DNA of 64,000 nt from Terriglobales bacterium (GTDB lineage: Bacteria > Acidobacteriota > Terriglobia > Terriglobales > Acidobacteriaceae), in NCBI GenBank assembly GCA_035691485.1, contig DASSIZ010000033.1:1-64000 (forward strand). The letters run 5' to 3'. A program made the translations under genes and the position numbers. Under the pieces are notes generated by a model. The model was not told where the DNA came from. It made no database searches and saw only the letters and a list, made by a program, of their open reading frames with translations. Shown piece after piece: positions 55,968-64,000 of the stretch (its first letter is position 1; the number at the start of each line of letters is the position of its first letter).

Positions 55968-57167
55968 TCAGTGGATCGGGTAAACCAGGTTGGAGCTCTT
56001 GTTAGCCAGAGGCCAGACCACTTCCTTGGTCAGCTTTCCGCCCTTCTTCTGCCACTGCGCGATCACCATGGTGTGGCCCACTTGCAGACCATGCTCATTC
56101 GCCGCGGTGGCAAATTTGGTCCGCCCGTAAAACGTGGTCGCATCCAGCCCGTTCAGTGCTGCGGCTACCTTCTCCGAGTCGAGGCTCCCGGCCTGCTCGA
56201 TGGCGTGCTGCAGGATCAGGCCCGCCGCATAGCCACCCGCCGACTCGTAGCTGGGCTCGGCGTTGTACTTGGCAGCGTACGCCTTGTTGAACTCCGCCAC
56301 CGTCGGTCCGAACTGCGGTTTCACGCTAACCTGCGGTTCCCATTGCGAGGGCACGCAGATGCCGACTGCGGCGTCCCCCAGTTCCGACCATTTCGGGCTG
56401 TCGGGTGCTACCAATATCGTGACCATGTTCATCTTGGCCTTGCGCGCAAGCAGTTGCCGCGCCAGGGTGGAACCATCGGCGTAGTGGCCGCCGCCCAGCA
56501 GCACCGTCGCCTTGGAAGAGGTTACCTTGTCGAGAATGGCGCTGAAGTCCGTCGTGTTGGGAGGATAGGCCTCGCTGAAGACCACGTTGAACCCTTGCTG
56601 CTGCGCATACGGCTTCGCCGGATTCACCACGGCAACCGAGAACGCATGGTCCTCATACACGAAGGCGATTGTTGCCTTCGGATCTTTGGTCTTCAGTAAG
56701 TCAATCGCAGTCTCCAGGTATTGCGTCGCCGGCGCGAAAATTTGGAACAGGTACTTGTTGCCCTGTCGGTAGGTTTTTTCGTCGGCCGCGCCCGTGGTCA
56801 GCATCACCTTGCCGTACTGCTCCGAAACGATGGACGCGCTGGTGGTCAAACCAGAGGAATAGGGGCTGAACAGGAAGTCGGCCTTGTCCTCCAGGATCAA
56901 ACGCGAGTACAGCTGCTGGACTCGCTTTGCCTGTGATTCGTCATCGTAAGAGACGAACTTGATTTGGTAACTCTTCCCGCCCGCTTTGATGCCGCCCTTG
57001 GCATTCACCTGGTCGCGCCACAGCTCAAATCCGTTGGACTGCTCCAGGGAATCGACGTTGAGGGCTCCCGTCTTCGACACGGTGAACCCCACGGTAATGG
57101 TTTGGGCCTGCGAGGCAACGCAGAAGAACAGGAAAAACAGCAGAAAGAAACAGACAGTTCTTTTCAC
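55968..57167 (-). CDS. Branched-chain amino-acid-type ABC substrate-binding protein
   Basis: A 399-residue protein. GTG at 57165-57167 has GGAGG eight bases upstream and directly precedes the signal peptide (VKRTVCFFLLFFLFFCVASQAQ); the longer frame is rejected. A family I periplasmic binding fold follows (TITVGFTVSKTGALNVDSLEQSNGFELWRDQVNAKGG, SPYSSGLTTSASIVSEQYGKVML, ESAGGYAAGLILQHAIEQAG). There is no lipobox. The ligand could be Leu/Ile/Val, another amino acid, urea or an aromatic acid. It is the first gene of the importer operon. Confidence 0.9.
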   Translation of the reverse strand: MKRTVCFFLLFFLFFCVASQAQTITVGFTVSKTGALNVDSLEQSNGFELWRDQVNAKGGIKAGGKSYQIKFVSYDDESQAKRVQQLYSRLILEDKADFLFSPYSSGLTTSASIVSEQYGKVMLTTGAADEKTYRQGNKYLFQIFAPATQYLETAIDLLKTKDPKATIAFVYEDHAFSVAVVNPAKPYAQQQGFNVVFSEAYPPNTTDFSAILDKVTSSKATVLLGGGHYADGSTLARQLLARKAKMNMVTILVAPDSPKWSELGDAAVGICVPSQWEPQVSVKPQFGPTVAEFNKAYAAKYNAEPSYESAGGYAAGLILQHAIEQAGSLDSEKVAAALNGLDATTFYGRTKFATAANEHGLQVGHTMVIAQWQKKGGKLTKEVVWPLANKSSNLVYPIH

Positions 57168-57306
57168 AATAAGGACCTCCAAGCCGGAATTTCGCCTTGG
57201 GTTTATACCACGAGCGCACGCAGTATGCAGCGAAGGGCGCACAATTGCCAGTGACTCGCATCACGCTTGCTTGTTAACCGCGAAGGAAATAGGGGGAGAG
57301 TACCGG

Positions 57307-58341
57307 TCAGCCGGCGCGCCGGACGCGCACGGAATTTTTCTTCGGCGTTTTTGCCACCACAACCTTTTTCCTTTTCGCGGGGACAGGAGCCGCCTTGGCG
57401 AGATTGCCGGAAGCAAAAAGCTCTTGCAGCGCGGGAAGGGGCGGCAGCTTCTGCTTCAGCTTCAGCACCGGTTCGAACCGGTCGCCGGAGGCGGCGGCGC
57501 GTTCAATCGCCTGGCTGGAGTCGAAAACCATCAGCTCGGCATCTTCTTTCTGAAGGCAGCGCTCGACCTCTTCCCAGGTGACCGGCGTGGAGACGGTTGG
57601 GCGATCCTTGGCGCGCAGTGAATACACGCAGACCGTGGTTTTGTATTGGTCGTTCTGACTCCAGTCGACGAACACTTTATTGACGCGAAGAGTCTTCTTC
57701 ATGTCAGAGACGATGCGGTCGGGATAGGCGCGTTCCAGCATCCGCGCCAGCTCATGGGCAAAGGGCTTGGTGACGTCGTAGGTGACGGGCGTGTTCAGCG
57801 GGACATAAACCTGCAGGCCCTTCGAACCCGAGGTCTTGGGAAAGGCCTGCAGCCTGAGCTTGGCGAAAATCTCGCGCACCCACAAACCGACCTGGCAACA
57901 CTGCACGATGTTGGCGGGCGCACCGGGGTCGAGATCGAAGACCAGCACTGTTGGCTGCTCAATGTTGGCGGCCCGGCTGAGAGAGGTATGAAGCTCGATG
58001 TCGGCCAGGTTCGCTGCCCACACCAGAGTCGCCACGTCCTGCACCATGCAGTAATCCATCCAGCGATTGTTCCCGTGGCTCCAGATCTTCGCCGTTTGCA
58101 CCCATTCCGGCCGATGCTTGGGACAGTTCTTTTCGTAAAAGAAGAATCCGCCGACGCCCTCCGGATAGCGCTTCATGGTCAACGGGCGGTCGTGCAAATG
58201 AGGCAGAAGGTAGGGCGCGATGCGGATGTAATAGTCGATGAGCTGGCCCTTGGTGAAGCCGGCCCCCGGATACAGCACCTTGTCCAGGTTGGACAGCTTC
58301 AGGTTCCGGCCTTCGATCTCGATGGTGGTTTCCTTGGCCAT
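57307..58341 (-). CDS. LigD-type DNA polymerase/primase domain protein
   Basis: A 344-residue protein. The ATG at 58339-58341 (MAKETTIEIEGRNLKLSNLDKVLYPG) is chosen by family start position; other starts at 58371 and 58425 are possible. It shows the archaeo-eukaryotic primase fold of LigD polymerase: FTKGQLIDYYIRIAPYLLPHL, DRPLTMKRYPEGV, VLVFDLDPG (catalytic Asp pair), KTSGSKGLQVYVPL and VFVDWSQN. A Lys-rich tail follows. There is no ligase or nuclease domain, and no ku gene in the window. It may act in non-homologous end joining with partners encoded elsewhere. Confidence 0.88.
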   Translation of the reverse strand: MAKETTIEIEGRNLKLSNLDKVLYPGAGFTKGQLIDYYIRIAPYLLPHLHDRPLTMKRYPEGVGGFFFYEKNCPKHRPEWVQTAKIWSHGNNRWMDYCMVQDVATLVWAANLADIELHTSLSRAANIEQPTVLVFDLDPGAPANIVQCCQVGLWVREIFAKLRLQAFPKTSGSKGLQVYVPLNTPVTYDVTKPFAHELARMLERAYPDRIVSDMKKTLRVNKVFVDWSQNDQYKTTVCVYSLRAKDRPTVSTPVTWEEVERCLQKEDAELMVFDSSQAIERAAASGDRFEPVLKLKQKLPPLPALQELFASGNLAKAAPVPAKRKKVVVAKTPKKNSVRVRRAG

Positions 58342-58498
58342 ATCCACTTTCTTGGATGCGTTGGCGAGCATACCGCTGCGGTTAATCCTGCGTAATGTGC
58401 GCTGTTTCTGGGCAACCTGCCACAACTCACCTCAACCCGCTGCCATCCAATGCTCTGTGCCAGGCACAGAGGAAAAGACGCTCCCCGTCAGCTCGTCC

Positions 58499-59263
58499 AT
58501 GCCGCCGGACTTCGCACCCGAGCAGGTGAAGCTGTTCCGTGGCGTCCTGCAGCACTTGAACGATACGGGTGTTCCCTACGTGGTATCCGGTGCCGCCGCG
58601 CTCCAATTGCACACCGGGATCTGCCGCGACACCAAGGACCTGGACCTTTTTCTATGCGCCGAGCACGTGGATGCCGCCCTCCGCTCCTTGAAAGAAGAGG
58701 GCTTTGAAACCCAGGTTACCGACCCGGTCTGGCTGGCGAAAGCCCACCGCGGCGAATACTACGTGGACCTGATTACCGGCATGAGTAACGCGGTGATCGT
58801 CGTGGACCAGTCGTGGATTGAGCGCGGCGTGCCGTCGGAGAGTTTCGGTGTCCCCGTCAAAGTGCTGGCGCGCGAGGAACTGATTGCTTCCAAGATTTTC
58901 GTGACACGCCGCGAGCGCTTCGATGGAGCTGATATCGCGCATGTCGTTTTCAGCGCAAAAGGCAGCCTTGACTGGCATCGGCTGCTCGGCCTTGTCGGCC
59001 AACATTGGGAGATGCTGTTCTGGGACCTGATCCTCTTTCATTATGTTTATCCGGCGCACTCCGATTTTGTGCCGCGATGGGTGTGGGACGATTTGCTGGG
59101 CCGCCTGGGCAAAGCGCTGGACCAGCCCGGCGAGCGTCCGCTGTTCCGCGGCAGCCTGATTGATCCGAAGATGTTCGCCATCGACGTCAACGAATGGGGC
59201 ATGGAAGACCTGCTGGAGGTCTACCGCGCCAAACGCATGCCCAAGCTGGAGCCGGCGGCGTAG
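58499..59263 (+). CDS. Nucleotidyltransferase-fold protein
   Basis: A 254-residue protein. The ATG at 58499 starts MPPDFAPEQVKLF; the longer frame reads through antisense of the polymerase gene. VSGAAALQLHTGICRDTKDLDLFL carries the G-[GA]-x-A-x7-10-R-x-T-x-D-x-D pattern of minimal nucleotidyltransferases (here with DLDLF). LAREELIASKIFVTRRERFDGADIAH is the usual downstream helix of the MNT/AbiEii-like group. It is probably co-transcribed with the metallophosphoesterase 32 bases downstream and divergent from the polymerase gene. The substrate is unknown; an antitoxin-like or tRNA-modifying role is speculative. Confidence 0.78.
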   Translation: MPPDFAPEQVKLFRGVLQHLNDTGVPYVVSGAAALQLHTGICRDTKDLDLFLCAEHVDAALRSLKEEGFETQVTDPVWLAKAHRGEYYVDLITGMSNAVIVVDQSWIERGVPSESFGVPVKVLAREELIASKIFVTRRERFDGADIAHVVFSAKGSLDWHRLLGLVGQHWEMLFWDLILFHYVYPAHSDFVPRWVWDDLLGRLGKALDQPGERPLFRGSLIDPKMFAIDVNEWGMEDLLEVYRAKRMPKLEPAA

Positions 59264-59295
59264 AACCGATCCACAAAAAGCGCCGCAAGAGGAAG

Positions 59296-60003
59296 ATGAG
59301 AGTCGCTGCCACCGCTGATCTACATTTCAACCCGCCGGTTTGGGAGCACATCCGCCCCCATATCGAACGCGTGCGCGATGAAGCCGACGTCCTGATCGTG
59401 GCCGGAGACCTGACCAATTACGGCAAGACGAGCGAGATGGAGCCGCTGCTGAACCTGCTGGTCCGCCTGCGCATTCCCATCATTGCCGTGCTCGGCAACC
59501 ATGATTACGAGAGCTGCCAGGAACAGGAGCTGATGAAGATGATGGCCACCGAGGGCATCAAGATCCTGGACGGCACCGGCTACGAACGCGACGGCGTGGG
59601 CTTTGCCGGCACCAAGGGCTTCATCGGAGGGTTTGGGCGGGGCGTGCTCACCGCATTCGGAGAGCGCGAGGTCAAAGCCATTGTCCAGGCAGCAATTGAC
59701 GAGAGCCTGAAACTGGAGCGCGCACTTTCTCAGCTGAGGACGAACAAGCGAGTCGTCATCCTGCACTATGCGCCGATCGTGGCGACGGTAAAAGGCGAGG
59801 CGCCGGAAATCTTTCCTTATCTCGGCACTTCGCGCATGGCGGAGGTCGTAGACCGCCACGGCGCCGACCTGATCGTGCACGGTCACGCACATCACGGCAC
59901 GGCCGAAGGCAAGACCGTAGGCGGCGTCCCGGTATACAACGTCGCGCTCGGGTTGCTGCAGGCGGAGGACCCGCCCCGCGCCTACCGAGTCTTCGACCTC
60001 TGA
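59296..60003 (+). CDS. Calcineurin-like metallophosphoesterase
   Basis: A 235-residue protein. The ATG at 59296 follows a GAGG-containing site; an earlier frame start at 59194 would overlap the preceding gene. All metal motifs are present: ADLHFN (DxH), VAGDLTNYG, GNHDYE, LHYAP and HGHAHHG. There is no signal peptide, so it is cytosolic. It probably cleaves a phosphodi- or monoester; the family is too broad for a substrate. It follows the nucleotidyltransferase gene. Confidence 0.88.
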   Translation: MRVAATADLHFNPPVWEHIRPHIERVRDEADVLIVAGDLTNYGKTSEMEPLLNLLVRLRIPIIAVLGNHDYESCQEQELMKMMATEGIKILDGTGYERDGVGFAGTKGFIGGFGRGVLTAFGEREVKAIVQAAIDESLKLERALSQLRTNKRVVILHYAPIVATVKGEAPEIFPYLGTSRMAEVVDRHGADLIVHGHAHHGTAEGKTVGGVPVYNVALGLLQAEDPPRAYRVFDL

Positions 60004-60077
60004 CAATTTCATTTCCTGCCGGTTTGACAGCCATTTCAGCCGCGGCGTAAGTTTTGTGATTGCTGTACGGAGGTCGC

Positions 60078-61631
60078 ATGCGAAGGCTGTTCTCGTGTCT
60101 GTTCGCCTTCCTTTTCTCGTTTTCCGCTTCCCTCGTCTTCATCTCGGTTCCGCTTCACGGTCAGGATGTTGCGTCGTTTGAAAAGCGCGTGACCGTCCGC
60201 AAGCTTGCCAACGGACTGACGCTGCTGGTGATGGAACGTCCCGAGGCACCGGTTTTCTCCGGCTACACCATGGTAGACGCAGGGTCGGTGCAGGACCCGA
60301 AGGATGAAACCGGCCTGGCGCACATGTTCGAGCACATGGCGTTCAAGGGGACAACCACGATCGGCACCACCAATTGGCCGGCAGAAAAAGTTGCGCTGCA
60401 GAAAGTCGAAGAGGCTTACGCCGCTTACATCCACGAGGCGGAAAGGCGTGTCGGCCGCGACGACAAGAAGGTCGCCGAACTGGAAAAAGCTTGGCAGGAT
60501 GCCATCCATCAAGCGGACAAGTACGTGGTACGCAATGCCTATCCCCAGATCATCGAGGAGAACGGCGGCGTGGGCATGAACGCCCAGACCAGCGACGACC
60601 AGACGGTCTACTACTATTCATTCCCGTCGAACCGGCTGCAGTTGTGGGCATACCTGGAATCAGAGCGGTTCATAGAACCGGTCATGCGCGAGTTCTACAA
60701 GGAGCGCGACGTCGTCTTTGAGGAGCGGCGCATGAGCACCGAGAGCAACCCGGTCGGCCGCCTGATCGAGCAGTTCATCGCCTCCGCATTCATCGCACAT
60801 CCTTACCACCGGCCGACGATCGGGTGGGCTTCCGACCTGCGGCGGTTCTCCGCGACCGACGCCGAACACTTTTTCCATGTCTATTACGTTCCCGCAAACA
60901 TGGTGGTCGCCGCAGTCGGCGACATCAAGGCAGCACAAGCGCTGCCGATCATGGAAAAGTATTTTGGCCGCCTGCCGAAGGCGCCGCTTCCGACTGAAGA
61001 CCCGACGACGGAGCCACCCCAGCAGGCCGAGCGCCGCGTCGTCCTCAGCGAAACCGCGCAGCCGCTGTACATCGAAGGCTATCACCGGCCCGACTACCGG
61101 GACCCTGACGATGCGGTTTACGATGCAATCTCCGACATCATGTCGAATGGACGCACCTCGCGGCTTTATCGCGCGCTGGTTCGCGACAAGAAAATAGCCG
61201 CCGAATCAGCCGGCTTCAGCGGCTGGCCGGGAAGCAAGTATCCGCACTTGTTTGCCTTCTACGCGGTGCCCACTCCGGGGCACACGAACGACGAGGTTCG
61301 CGACGCGATCCGAGCGGAAATCGAGCGGCTGAAAACCGCCGATGTAAGCGACGAGGAGCTGGCGATGTTCAAGACGCGCGCCAAGGCGGATCTGATCCGC
61401 GGCCTGGGCAACAACTCTGGGCTGGCGGCGCAACTGGCGACGTTCCAGGCGCGCTTCGGTGATTGGCGCGAGCTTTTCCGGCAGCTGGAGCGTTACGACA
61501 AAGTATCCAAGTCGGACATTCGCCGCGTCGCCAACAAGACGTTCGTGCCGGCGAATCGCACTGTGGGCATCATCGAGAGCACCAGGATGGCAGGCGCCGC
61601 TCCGGCGCAAAAACCGGAGGAGAAGCCATGA
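60078..61631 (+). CDS. M16 peptidase, catalytic member
   Basis: A 517-residue protein. The ATG at 60078 has GGAGGT just upstream. A signal peptide (FAFLFSFSASLVFISVPLHGQ) precedes an M16 peptidase with the inverted zinc motif His82-x2-Glu85-His86 (HMFEH). There is a ~60-residue charged insert (AYAAYIHEAERRVGRDDKK...) between this motif and the rest of the domain. In the C-terminal half the Arg/Tyr pair needed by M16B partners is degraded (SRLYRALVRDKKIAAESAGF). Its stop overlaps the start of the next M16 gene, its likely heterodimer partner. Confidence 0.9.
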   Translation: MRRLFSCLFAFLFSFSASLVFISVPLHGQDVASFEKRVTVRKLANGLTLLVMERPEAPVFSGYTMVDAGSVQDPKDETGLAHMFEHMAFKGTTTIGTTNWPAEKVALQKVEEAYAAYIHEAERRVGRDDKKVAELEKAWQDAIHQADKYVVRNAYPQIIEENGGVGMNAQTSDDQTVYYYSFPSNRLQLWAYLESERFIEPVMREFYKERDVVFEERRMSTESNPVGRLIEQFIASAFIAHPYHRPTIGWASDLRRFSATDAEHFFHVYYVPANMVVAAVGDIKAAQALPIMEKYFGRLPKAPLPTEDPTTEPPQQAERRVVLSETAQPLYIEGYHRPDYRDPDDAVYDAISDIMSNGRTSRLYRALVRDKKIAAESAGFSGWPGSKYPHLFAFYAVPTPGHTNDEVRDAIRAEIERLKTADVSDEELAMFKTRAKADLIRGLGNNSGLAAQLATFQARFGDWRELFRQLERYDKVSKSDIRRVANKTFVPANRTVGIIESTRMAGAAPAQKPEEKP

Positions 61632-63925
61632 AACCAGGTCTCGAATTTCACGTTTCACGTTTCACGCTCCTCCGGTTTAGCGCCCAGCATAAGCATCTCT
61701 TCCGTGCAACTGCTCTGGCTTTGGTGTTGTGGGTTGCACCCGCCGCTTGGACACAAATGGCAACGCAGAAGCCCTCGCCCAAGCCGACGACGCATGCGCC
61801 CACGGGCGCGAAGACCAACAAGCCCGGCACCGGCGGACCGTCCGCCACCTGGAAGCAGATTCCCATCCCGCCGTTACCGCCATTCCATCCCCAGGAGCCG
61901 CGGCGCATCCAGCTGGCGAACGGAATGATCATTTTTCTGCAGGTAGACCATGAGCTTCCGGTGGTCGGCGGCACGATGCGGATTCGCGGCGGATCGATCC
62001 AGGAACCCGCCGAGAAGGTCGGGCTGGTGGAAGCCTACGGCGCGGTGTGGCGTACCGGCGGCACCACCAAACGCACCGGCGATGAGCTCGATGATTTCCT
62101 GGAAACCCGTGCCGCCAAGGTAGAAACCGGGGGTGGCGCCGATTCCACGACCATTAGTTTTGATTGCCTTAAGGACAAGCTCGACGAAGTGTTCCCGGTT
62201 TTCCTTGAAGTGTTACGCGAGCCTGCGTTTCGCCCCGACAAACTCGAATTGGCGAAGACACAGATGAATACCGACATCGCGCGCCGCAACGATGATGTCG
62301 GGGAAATTGCGGGGCGGGAATCCGTCCGCCTCGCCTACGGCCGTGACAATCCCTACGCGCGGATCCCGGAGTATTCGACCGTTGCCGCGATCACCCGCGA
62401 AGATCTCGTAAAGTGGCACGCCACCTTCGTTCATCCGAACAATATTATTCTGGGTATTTTCGGCGACTTTGACCCTGCCGCCATGGAACGCCGGCTGCAC
62501 CAAGCTTTTGATTCCTGGCCCCAGGCGCCGGTGCCGCCCAAAGGGGAAATTCAATTTCACGATCCCAAGCCTGGGCTCTATTACATCGAGAAGACGGATG
62601 TAACGCAGAGCGAGATTCGCATGGTCACGCTCGGGATCCAGCGCAACAATCCCGATTACTTTTCGCTGGATGTGATGAACGAAGTGCTGGGCGGCGGTTT
62701 CGCTTCACGGTTGTTCAAGACGATCCGCACGGAGAAGGGATTGGCTTACTCGGTGGGGGGAGGCATTGGCTCCGCGTTCAGCCATCCCGGCATAGCGCGC
62801 ATTGCCATGGGAACCAAGAGTCCGACCACGGTAGATGCCATCCAGGCCCTCTACGCGGAACTGAAAGGCATCCGCACCGACCAGCCCATCACCGCCGAGG
62901 AGGTTCGCGAGGCGAAGGACTCAATCCTCAACCGCTTCATCTTCCATTTTGATTCCAAGGACAAGGTCCTGGGCGAACGAATGCTGTACGAGTTCCACGG
63001 TTATCCCGCCGACTTTCTGCAGCGCTATCATGCCGGCATCGAGCAGACCACGCCTGCAGAGGCCAACCGCGTCGCACAGAAGTACATTCACCCGCAACAA
63101 TTCGCGGTGCTGGTGGTCGGCAACCAGGCTGAATTCGCCAAGCCGCTGTCGTCGCTGGGGCCGGTAACGACGATTGACATCTCCATCCCGGCGCCCGGCG
63201 CGCCGGCCAACGCCGGACCGAGCACGCCGTCGAAGTCCGACCCGAAAGCCCGCGACCTGGTGCAGAAGTTTGTCACCTCGATCGGTGGCGCCACCAAGCT
63301 CGATGGAGTGAAGGCGGTCCACCAGAAGCTTGTCAGCACGCAACAGTCGCCGCAGGGCGCCATCACCTTCAACAACGACCTGACCATTGAATTCCCCGAC
63401 AAACTGCGCGCCGCGGTCACCGCCGAACAGATGCCGGGTGAGATGGTGATCGTGGTGTCTCCCTCGTCGTCGTTCATGACGATGCCGGGAGCGGGCACGC
63501 ATGACATGCCGTCGTCGTTGAAGCAAGATCGTTTGAACAACCTGAAGCGCGAATGGCTTGCCATCGCGCAGCACGCCGGCGATCCCGCATACGTATTCAC
63601 CCTCGGCGGAACCGTAAATATCGGCAATACCGAGGCACAGGAGGTCAACGTTTGGGGAAACGGTATTGCCGTTAAGTGGGCGCTGGAGCCGCAGAGCGCG
63701 CGCTTGTTGCAGGTTTCCTACCGGGATGCCGGGCAGCGGGGACCCGTCGAGCGCGTGATCAGCTACTCGGATTGGCGCGCGGTGGATGGCATCAAGGTGC
63801 CATTCCAACGCACCATCACCGAGAATGGTCAGCCCAGCGCGAAGGAACAGATTGAGACCTACCAGGTTAACCCTGGCGTGAATGCGAAATTGTTTGAGAA
63901 GCCGCCCGAACCGCCGCCGAAGTAA
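61628..63925 (+). CDS. M16 peptidase-like partner lacking the zinc motif
   Basis: A 765-residue protein whose ATG overlaps the previous stop (ATGA); the longer frame from 61463 is rejected. A signal-like helix (FRATALALVLWVAPAAWTQ) and a Pro/Thr-rich linker precede two M16 domains. Where HXXEH should be, the sequence reads GLVEAYGAVWR, so no zinc site forms. The C-terminal half retains the Arg/Tyr substrate pair (FASRLFKTIRTEKGLAYSVGG). A ~200-residue C-terminal domain (about 560-765) resembles LolA-like lipoprotein-carrier folds. Together with the upstream active subunit it should make a functional periplasmic M16B dimer. Confidence 0.88.
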   Translation: MKPGLEFHVSRFTLLRFSAQHKHLFRATALALVLWVAPAAWTQMATQKPSPKPTTHAPTGAKTNKPGTGGPSATWKQIPIPPLPPFHPQEPRRIQLANGMIIFLQVDHELPVVGGTMRIRGGSIQEPAEKVGLVEAYGAVWRTGGTTKRTGDELDDFLETRAAKVETGGGADSTTISFDCLKDKLDEVFPVFLEVLREPAFRPDKLELAKTQMNTDIARRNDDVGEIAGRESVRLAYGRDNPYARIPEYSTVAAITREDLVKWHATFVHPNNIILGIFGDFDPAAMERRLHQAFDSWPQAPVPPKGEIQFHDPKPGLYYIEKTDVTQSEIRMVTLGIQRNNPDYFSLDVMNEVLGGGFASRLFKTIRTEKGLAYSVGGGIGSAFSHPGIARIAMGTKSPTTVDAIQALYAELKGIRTDQPITAEEVREAKDSILNRFIFHFDSKDKVLGERMLYEFHGYPADFLQRYHAGIEQTTPAEANRVAQKYIHPQQFAVLVVGNQAEFAKPLSSLGPVTTIDISIPAPGAPANAGPSTPSKSDPKARDLVQKFVTSIGGATKLDGVKAVHQKLVSTQQSPQGAITFNNDLTIEFPDKLRAAVTAEQMPGEMVIVVSPSSSFMTMPGAGTHDMPSSLKQDRLNNLKREWLAIAQHAGDPAYVFTLGGTVNIGNTEAQEVNVWGNGIAVKWALEPQSARLLQVSYRDAGQRGPVERVISYSDWRAVDGIKVPFQRTITENGQPSAKEQIETYQVNPGVNAKLFEKPPEPPPK

Positions 63926-64000
63926 CAAAATGTGCATCTATTACCGTGGCAGAGGTCGGCGCTGGCTCTGCGGCCGTCGCCTTTGCATAATTAACCGCTT
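63926..64000. other. Window end, nothing recognised
   Basis: The last 75 bases after the M16 partner gene hold no identifiable feature. A reading frame could begin or end beyond the window. Confidence 0.4.

Overview
The window is one bacterial chromosomal segment with densely packed operons. Gene content points to an Acidobacteriota (Koribacter/Terriglobus-like) soil organism: secreted proteins with Ig-like or BNR repeats, a TIGR03790-type protein, M16 peptidase pairs, a CHAT/TPR protein, many PAS/GAF sensor proteins and multihaem cytochromes. This placement is inferred from gene families only. No rRNA, tRNA, CRISPR array or intact insertion sequence was seen.

Layout. 1-2343 is gene-poor: a truncated secreted protein, a small membrane protein, a PilZ protein, and relics of a P-loop kinase and of a cation diffusion facilitator. 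2344-3294 encodes a glycine-zipper secreted protein. 3432-15115 (minus strand) is the highlight. It reads, in transcription order: tetra-domain cytochrome c, pentahaem ActA-like cytochrome, second tetra-domain cytochrome c, Tat-exported molybdopterin-family subunit, four-cluster Fe-S subunit, ActC/NrfD quinone-interacting membrane subunit, decahaem DmsE/MtrA-family cytochrome, MtrB/PioB outer-membrane porin, and a small monohaem cytochrome. This joins an alternative-complex-III/Qrc-like quinone module to an MtrAB-type outer-membrane conduit, 24 CXXCH haem sites in all, and suggests an extracellular electron-transfer chain. Directly upstream are an NtrC-type sigma-54 activator and its PAS histidine kinase (15367-18146). 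Plausible -24/-12 promoters precede both cytochrome blocks.

18147-31488 holds a small Cys protein, a hybrid histidine kinase, a six-gene minus-strand operon (oligopeptide-type ABC importer followed by a TPR-CHAT protein), and two overlapping stand-alone receivers. 31969-36014 is a plus-strand island: ECF-like sigma factor, zinc-finger anti-sigma-like protein, subtilase with five QSTAGILD repeats, a paralogous small zinc-finger protein, and a GAF/zinc-ribbon protein. 36019-46515 carries surface and housekeeping genes: a six-copy 92-residue-repeat protein, a RodZ-like protein, a 5'-3' exonuclease, a BNR-repeat protein, a TIGR03790 protein and a GAF-SpoIIE phosphatase. 46686-52567 holds an acyl-CoA synthetase/ACP/acyltransferase fusion, a truncated membrane gene, adjacent XerC and XerD recombinases, and a DUF72 protein. 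52613-57167 is a complete branched-chain amino-acid-type ABC importer. 57307-63925 holds a LigD-type polymerase, a divergent nucleotidyltransferase and metallophosphoesterase, and a complementary pair of M16 peptidases.

Start codons were often moved inward from the longest open frame using Shine-Dalgarno position, signal peptides or gene overlaps. These choices are noted per entry.
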